Below are positions 7,438 through 10,021 of a stretch of DNA of 10,021 nucleotides, in pieces. Origin of the DNA: Lachnospiraceae bacterium (GTDB lineage: Bacteria; Bacillota_A; Clostridia; Lachnospirales; Lachnospiraceae); the NCBI GenBank assembly GCA_009774655.1, contig VSOD01000120.1, positions 1 through 10,021 of the forward strand. Reading direction: 5' to 3'. Under the pieces are notes generated by a model. It did no database searches. It was not told the DNA's origin and worked only from the letters and a program-made list of their open reading frames with translations. Position 1 is the first letter of the stretch; each line of letters starts with the position of its first letter. The translations under genes were made by a program, and so were the position numbers.

Positions 7438-8583
7438 TTATACCACTTTAAACTTCTCGATATAAACCGGGAAGGTATCCGTGCCTTTCATCTCTTTACC
7501 GGCGGTGATCGTCACATTCTTGTCCGTGATCAGATATTCCACATTCGCGCCCGCTTCCACCACGGTATCCTGCATCAGGATGCAGTTCTTCACGGTAGCG
7601 CCTTTGCCGACTTTAACGCCTCTAAAGATCACGCTGTTCTCTACTTCGCCCTCGATCACGCAGCCGTCAGCCATCATTACGTTCTGCACTTTGGCACCGT
7701 CCTTGTAGTGGGTCGGGTTATCGCCGCGGATCTTCGTATAGATGGGAGCGGAAGAGAAGAGCGCGTCCAGATTATAGTCATCCAGCAGCTTCATGTTTTC
7801 CTCGAAGTAGCTCTTCATACCGCTGATGCGTGCCACATAGTCCGTATACTTGTAGGCCCGTACATTAAGCTTGCCAAGCTGCGGCATGATAACATCACGC
7901 ATAAAAAAGGAACGTCCCTGAATGTAAGCATCGTTTACGATATCGATCAAAAGCTCGCGGCTGACAACGAAGATATTCATGGACAGTTTCTGTACGCCGT
8001 CGGTCTTCGGATTGATGTAAACTTTCTTAAGCCGTCCGTCTTCCACATCAAAGGTATAGTAGAAGATCCTGTCATTGGTCGGATAGTTCAGCAGTTCCTC
8101 AGGAATCTCCTGCTCGTTGTAGGCGATCGTCATATCCGCACCGCTGTCGATATGGGCCTGCAGCATGGCACTGAAATCAAAGTTCACCACCACATTCGTA
8201 TCGGACATGATCACATATTTCTCTTTCTGATCCCGCAGGAAGTCCAGAAGGTTTGCCAGTGCACTGGCGCGTCCTACATAAGGACCGCCTACTTCCTTCT
8301 CTGCAAAAGGAGGGAAGATGCGCAGACCGCCGTTCTTGCGGATCAGATCCCATTCACGGCCGGAACCCAGATGATCCATTAAGGAGTGATAGTTCTTGTT
8401 CACCACGACAGAGATATTGTCAATGCCGGAGTGGGTCATGCTGGACAGAATAAAGTCAATGACACGGTAACGGCTGGCAAAGGGGATGGAAGCCATCAAA
8501 CGCACGCTGACCAGTTCCGGAACCAGAGCATCATAACTGTTTGGGAAAATAATACCGACTACACTTGTGTTTGATTTTACCAT
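7438..8583 (-). CDS. glgD: GlgD, regulatory-type glucose-1-phosphate adenylyltransferase paralogue
   Basis: GlgD is a GlgC paralogue that in Firmicutes typically has little activity alone and modulates GlgC in a hetero-oligomer of the glycogen pathway. The 381-residue protein keeps the nucleotidyltransferase scaffold (for example IPFASRYRVIDFILSS at 33-48). It lacks the GGxGxRL nucleotide loop near the N-terminus, where it reads IIFPNSYDALVPELVSVRL (11-29). It has MSDTN (126-130) where GlgC has SGDQI. A left-handed beta-helix region of hexapeptide-like repeats covers about 296-360. The ATG lies inside the last codons of glgC, with a 7-base overlap (ATGGTAA), so translation is probably coupled and the two proteins made in balanced amounts. 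A terminator follows the stop. The degraded active-site loops are seen directly; the regulatory role is inferred from the family. Confidence 0.93.
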   Translation of the reverse strand: MVKSNTSVVGIIFPNSYDALVPELVSVRLMASIPFASRYRVIDFILSSMTHSGIDNISVVVNKNYHSLMDHLGSGREWDLIRKNGGLRIFPPFAEKEVGGPYVGRASALANLLDFLRDQKEKYVIMSDTNVVVNFDFSAMLQAHIDSGADMTIAYNEQEIPEELLNYPTNDRIFYYTFDVEDGRLKKVYINPKTDGVQKLSMNIFVVSRELLIDIVNDAYIQGRSFFMRDVIMPQLGKLNVRAYKYTDYVARISGMKSYFEENMKLLDDYNLDALFSSAPIYTKIRGDNPTHYKDGAKVQNVMMADGCVIEGEVENSVIFRGVKVGKGATVKNCILMQDTVVEAGANVEYLITDKNVTITAGKEMKGTDTFPVYIEKFKVV

Positions 8584-9785
8584 TGCTCTTCACCACCTTC
8601 TACATTATTTCTGACCATGGCGTTGGGGCCCACCACGGCATTCTCACCGATGGTAACACCGGAACCGACGGTTGCCACGCCGTTCTCATCGCCCGAAGGC
8701 ATTGCGCCCACCACGGCATTCTCACAGATTGTTACGTTCTCGGCTACGATACAGTGCTTCACCACGGCACCTGCCCTGACGGTCGTGCCGCCCATCAGTA
8801 CCGCATCTTCGACAACCGCGCCGGCATCCACTTTCACGCCGCCGAAAAGAATGGAGTGCTTCACGCTGCCCTTGATCCGGCAGCCGTCGGTGATCATGGA
8901 ATTCTCCACGACTGCTCCGGGATTGATCTTGTGTCCGGTCATGCCGGCATTGCGGCTGTAGATCTTCCAGTCCTCGTCAAAAAGGTTGATGCCGCTGTGC
9001 TCGGGATCCAGCACTTCCATGTTGGCTTCCCATAAAGAAGCGATCGTTCCTACATCCTTCCAGTAGCCGTTGAAATGATAAGCATACATCTGACGGTGGT
9101 CACGCAGAAGGTTGGGAATGATGTTGTTGCCGAAATCGTTCTCGGAATTCGGATCGGCTTCGTCTTCCTCCAGATACTGTTTTAAGATATCCCAGTTGAA
9201 GATATAGATACCCATGGAAGCCAGATTGGACTTCGGGTTCTTTGGCTTCTCCTGGAACTCGGTGATCTTGTCATTCTCGTCGGCTACCATCAGGCCGAAG
9301 CGGGGAGCCTCCTCCCAGGGTACTTCCATAACGGCTACGCTGAATTCCGCGTTCTTCTCCTTATGGAATTTCAAAAAGGCGCTGTAATCCTGCTTGCAGA
9401 TCTGGTCACCGGAAAGGATGATGACATATTTGGGGTCATAGCGTTCGATAAAGGATATATTCTGATAGATTGCATTTGCTGTACCTTTATACCAGTCTGA
9501 ACCGTGTGCCTTCTGGTAGGGCGGCAGTACGTGCACACCTCCGTAAAGACGGTCCAGATCCCAGGGCTGGCCGTTGCCTATGTACTCATTTAATTCCAGC
9601 GGTTGATACTGGGTCAGGATTCCAACGGTATCAATGCCTGAATTAACGCAGTTGGAAAGCGGGAAGTCGATGATACGATACTTGCCGCCAAAAGGAACTG
9701 CAGGTTTTGCAAGCTTCTCGGTCAGCGCATACAGACGGGAACCCTGTCCGCCGGCAAGAAGCATTGCAATCATTTCTTTTGCCAT
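8577..9785 (-). CDS. glgC: Glucose-1-phosphate adenylyltransferase GlgC
   Basis: GlgC converts glucose-1-phosphate and ATP to ADP-glucose and pyrophosphate, the committed step of bacterial glycogen synthesis. The 402-residue protein has the nucleotide loop AGGQGSRL (11-18), KPAVPFGGKYRIIDFPLSN (27-45), the metal-site aspartate D127 in LSGDQIC, and EFQEKP (176-181), whose K180 aligns with the glucose-1-phosphate-binding lysine. The C-terminal beta-helix of hexapeptide repeats runs about 287-395. K24 in TEKLAKP aligns with the allosteric lysine of the E. coli enzyme, hinting at effector control. I chose the ATG at 9785, not an in-frame ATG at 9836: AAAGGAGG sits nine bases upstream of 9785, the protein then starts MAKEMIAMLLAGG like relatives, and the extension would cross the likely promoter. 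It overlaps glgD by seven bases. No branching enzyme or glycogen synthase gene is in the window. Confidence 0.96.
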   Translation of the reverse strand: MAKEMIAMLLAGGQGSRLYALTEKLAKPAVPFGGKYRIIDFPLSNCVNSGIDTVGILTQYQPLELNEYIGNGQPWDLDRLYGGVHVLPPYQKAHGSDWYKGTANAIYQNISFIERYDPKYVIILSGDQICKQDYSAFLKFHKEKNAEFSVAVMEVPWEEAPRFGLMVADENDKITEFQEKPKNPKSNLASMGIYIFNWDILKQYLEEDEADPNSENDFGNNIIPNLLRDHRQMYAYHFNGYWKDVGTIASLWEANMEVLDPEHSGINLFDEDWKIYSRNAGMTGHKINPGAVVENSMITDGCRIKGSVKHSILFGGVKVDAGAVVEDAVLMGGTTVRAGAVVKHCIVAENVTICENAVVGAMPSGDENGVATVGSGVTIGENAVVGPNAMVRNNVEGGEEQW

Positions 9786-9794
9786 ATTAATATT

Positions 9795-9802
9795 CCTCCT
9801 TT
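9795..9802 (-). promoter_or_regulatory. Strong ribosome-binding site of glgC
   Basis: On the minus strand the sequence AAAGGAGG lies nine bases upstream of the ATG at 9785. It is a near-perfect match to the 16S anti-Shine-Dalgarno and fixes the glgC start. Confidence 0.85.
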
Positions 9803-9818
9803 TAAACTTTATAAAAAG

Positions 9819-9824
9819 ATTATA
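9819..9824 (-). promoter_or_regulatory. Candidate -10 box of the glgCD operon
   Basis: A perfect TATAAT on the minus strand would start transcription roughly 25-30 bases before the glgC ATG. The hexamer 17 bases upstream (TATTAT, 9842-9847) is a poor -35, so the promoter may need an activator or rely on the A/T-rich upstream region. A second TATAAT occurs on the minus strand at 9874-9879. Confidence 0.55.
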
Positions 9825-9864
9825 TAACAAAATCATGGAAAATAATAGAAAAATCCGAAAAAAG

Positions 9865-9907
9865 TCGAAGAAAATTATAATCTTTTTCTATTGACATTTC
9901 GAAGAAA
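9865..9907. repeat. Pair of TCGAAGAAA repeats upstream of glgC
   Basis: TCGAAGAAA occurs at 9865-9873 and 9899-9907, a 34-base period. The two copies flank a short ATTATAAT palindrome and a TTGACA hexamer (9891-9896, plus strand). They could be regulator sites for glgCD or simply A-rich sequence; no known operator is recognised. Confidence 0.3.
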
Positions 9908-9919
9908 GTGTGAATAGAT

Positions 9920-9941
9920 AAAAAGCGGCAAATTTATGCCG
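9920..9941 (-). terminator. Small hairpin with T run, possible terminator of a gene to the right
   Basis: Read on the minus strand, CGGCA and TGCCG form a 5-base-pair stem with a 6-base loop, followed after one C by five T residues. It lies downstream of a possible minus-strand gene end at 9970 and upstream of the glgC promoter, as expected for separating two leftward units. The stem is short. Confidence 0.35.
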
Positions 9942-9969
9942 AAAAAGCGAGAGGAATGAAATCGGCGGG

Positions 9970-10020
9970 TCAGTCGACGGTTGACGGCTCTTTTTTTGTT
10001 GCCTTGCGGGCGCTGTAATG
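9970..10020 (-). CDS. Possible C-terminal end of a minus-strand gene (cut by window edge)
   Basis: One minus-strand frame entering from the right edge encodes HYSARKATKKEPSTVD and then TGA at 9972-9970. The lysine-rich tail, plausible codons and the small hairpin terminator 30 bases further on are consistent with a real gene end. Sixteen codons are too few to identify a family, and other frames are also open here. A competing 20-codon plus-strand frame (9956-10018) overlaps it. Confidence 0.25.
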   Translation of the reverse strand, partial: HYSARKATKKEPSTVD

Positions 10021-10021
10021 A

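Noticed and set aside
7288..8382. Long plus-strand open frame (364 codons) opposite glgD
   Set aside because: It is antisense to a clearly recognised glgD frame, starts inside the terminator hairpin, is rich in His and Ile from reversed codons, and resembles no family I know.
8565..9035. Plus-strand open frame (156 codons) opposite glgC
   Set aside because: It is the complement of the beta-helix repeats of glgC; its apparent His/Gly/Asp repeats only mirror the hexapeptide repeats.
9786..9836. ATG at 9836 as the glgC start
   Set aside because: The 17-residue extension crosses the TATAAT box and the AAAGGAGG site and is not typical of GlgC.
9956..10018. 20-codon plus-strand frame as a leader peptide
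   Set aside because: GAGAGG ends only one base before the ATG, too close for a ribosome-binding site, and nothing downstream is visible to attenuate.

Overview
The window looks like a chromosomal segment of a moderately GC-rich Clostridia member, most likely Lachnospiraceae. This is inferred from the smc-ftsY-ilvA gene order, a YitT-family protein, a membrane-anchored GH25 lysozyme, and a GlgC/GlgD pair of Firmicutes type. Coding density is high and no stretch over 300 bases lacks a gene. I see no rRNA, tRNA, CRISPR array, insertion sequence or phage gene.

Left part, plus strand (1-4253): the C-terminal 667 codons of the condensin subunit SMC enter from the left edge (hinge, returning coiled coil, C-terminal ATPase head). 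ftsY, the signal-recognition-particle receptor GTPase, overlaps smc by one base. After 71 bases comes a 405-residue ACT-domain threonine ammonia-lyase (ilvA/tdcB type). The three are probably one transcript covering chromosome organisation, membrane protein targeting and amino-acid metabolism.

Middle part, plus strand (4254-7258): a 209-base gap holds a hairpin and a short direct repeat. It is followed by a YitT-family membrane protein, a GH25 muramidase-like protein anchored by one N-terminal membrane segment, and, behind its own likely promoter, a 222-residue cytosolic protein. The last appears to join a DUF1905-like domain to a C39-like cysteine-peptidase domain and is the least ordinary gene here. 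It ends at a strong intrinsic terminator.

Right part, minus strand (7345-9824): glgC and glgD form a two-gene glycogen operon transcribed leftward. It has a TATAAT box, a strong ribosome-binding site, a 7-base gene overlap and its own terminator facing the plus-strand one. GlgC should make ADP-glucose. GlgD is a catalytically degraded paralogue, presumably a modulating partner.

Right edge (9825-10021): an A/T-rich control region, then a possible minus-strand gene end with a small hairpin terminator. This stretch is only weakly interpretable.
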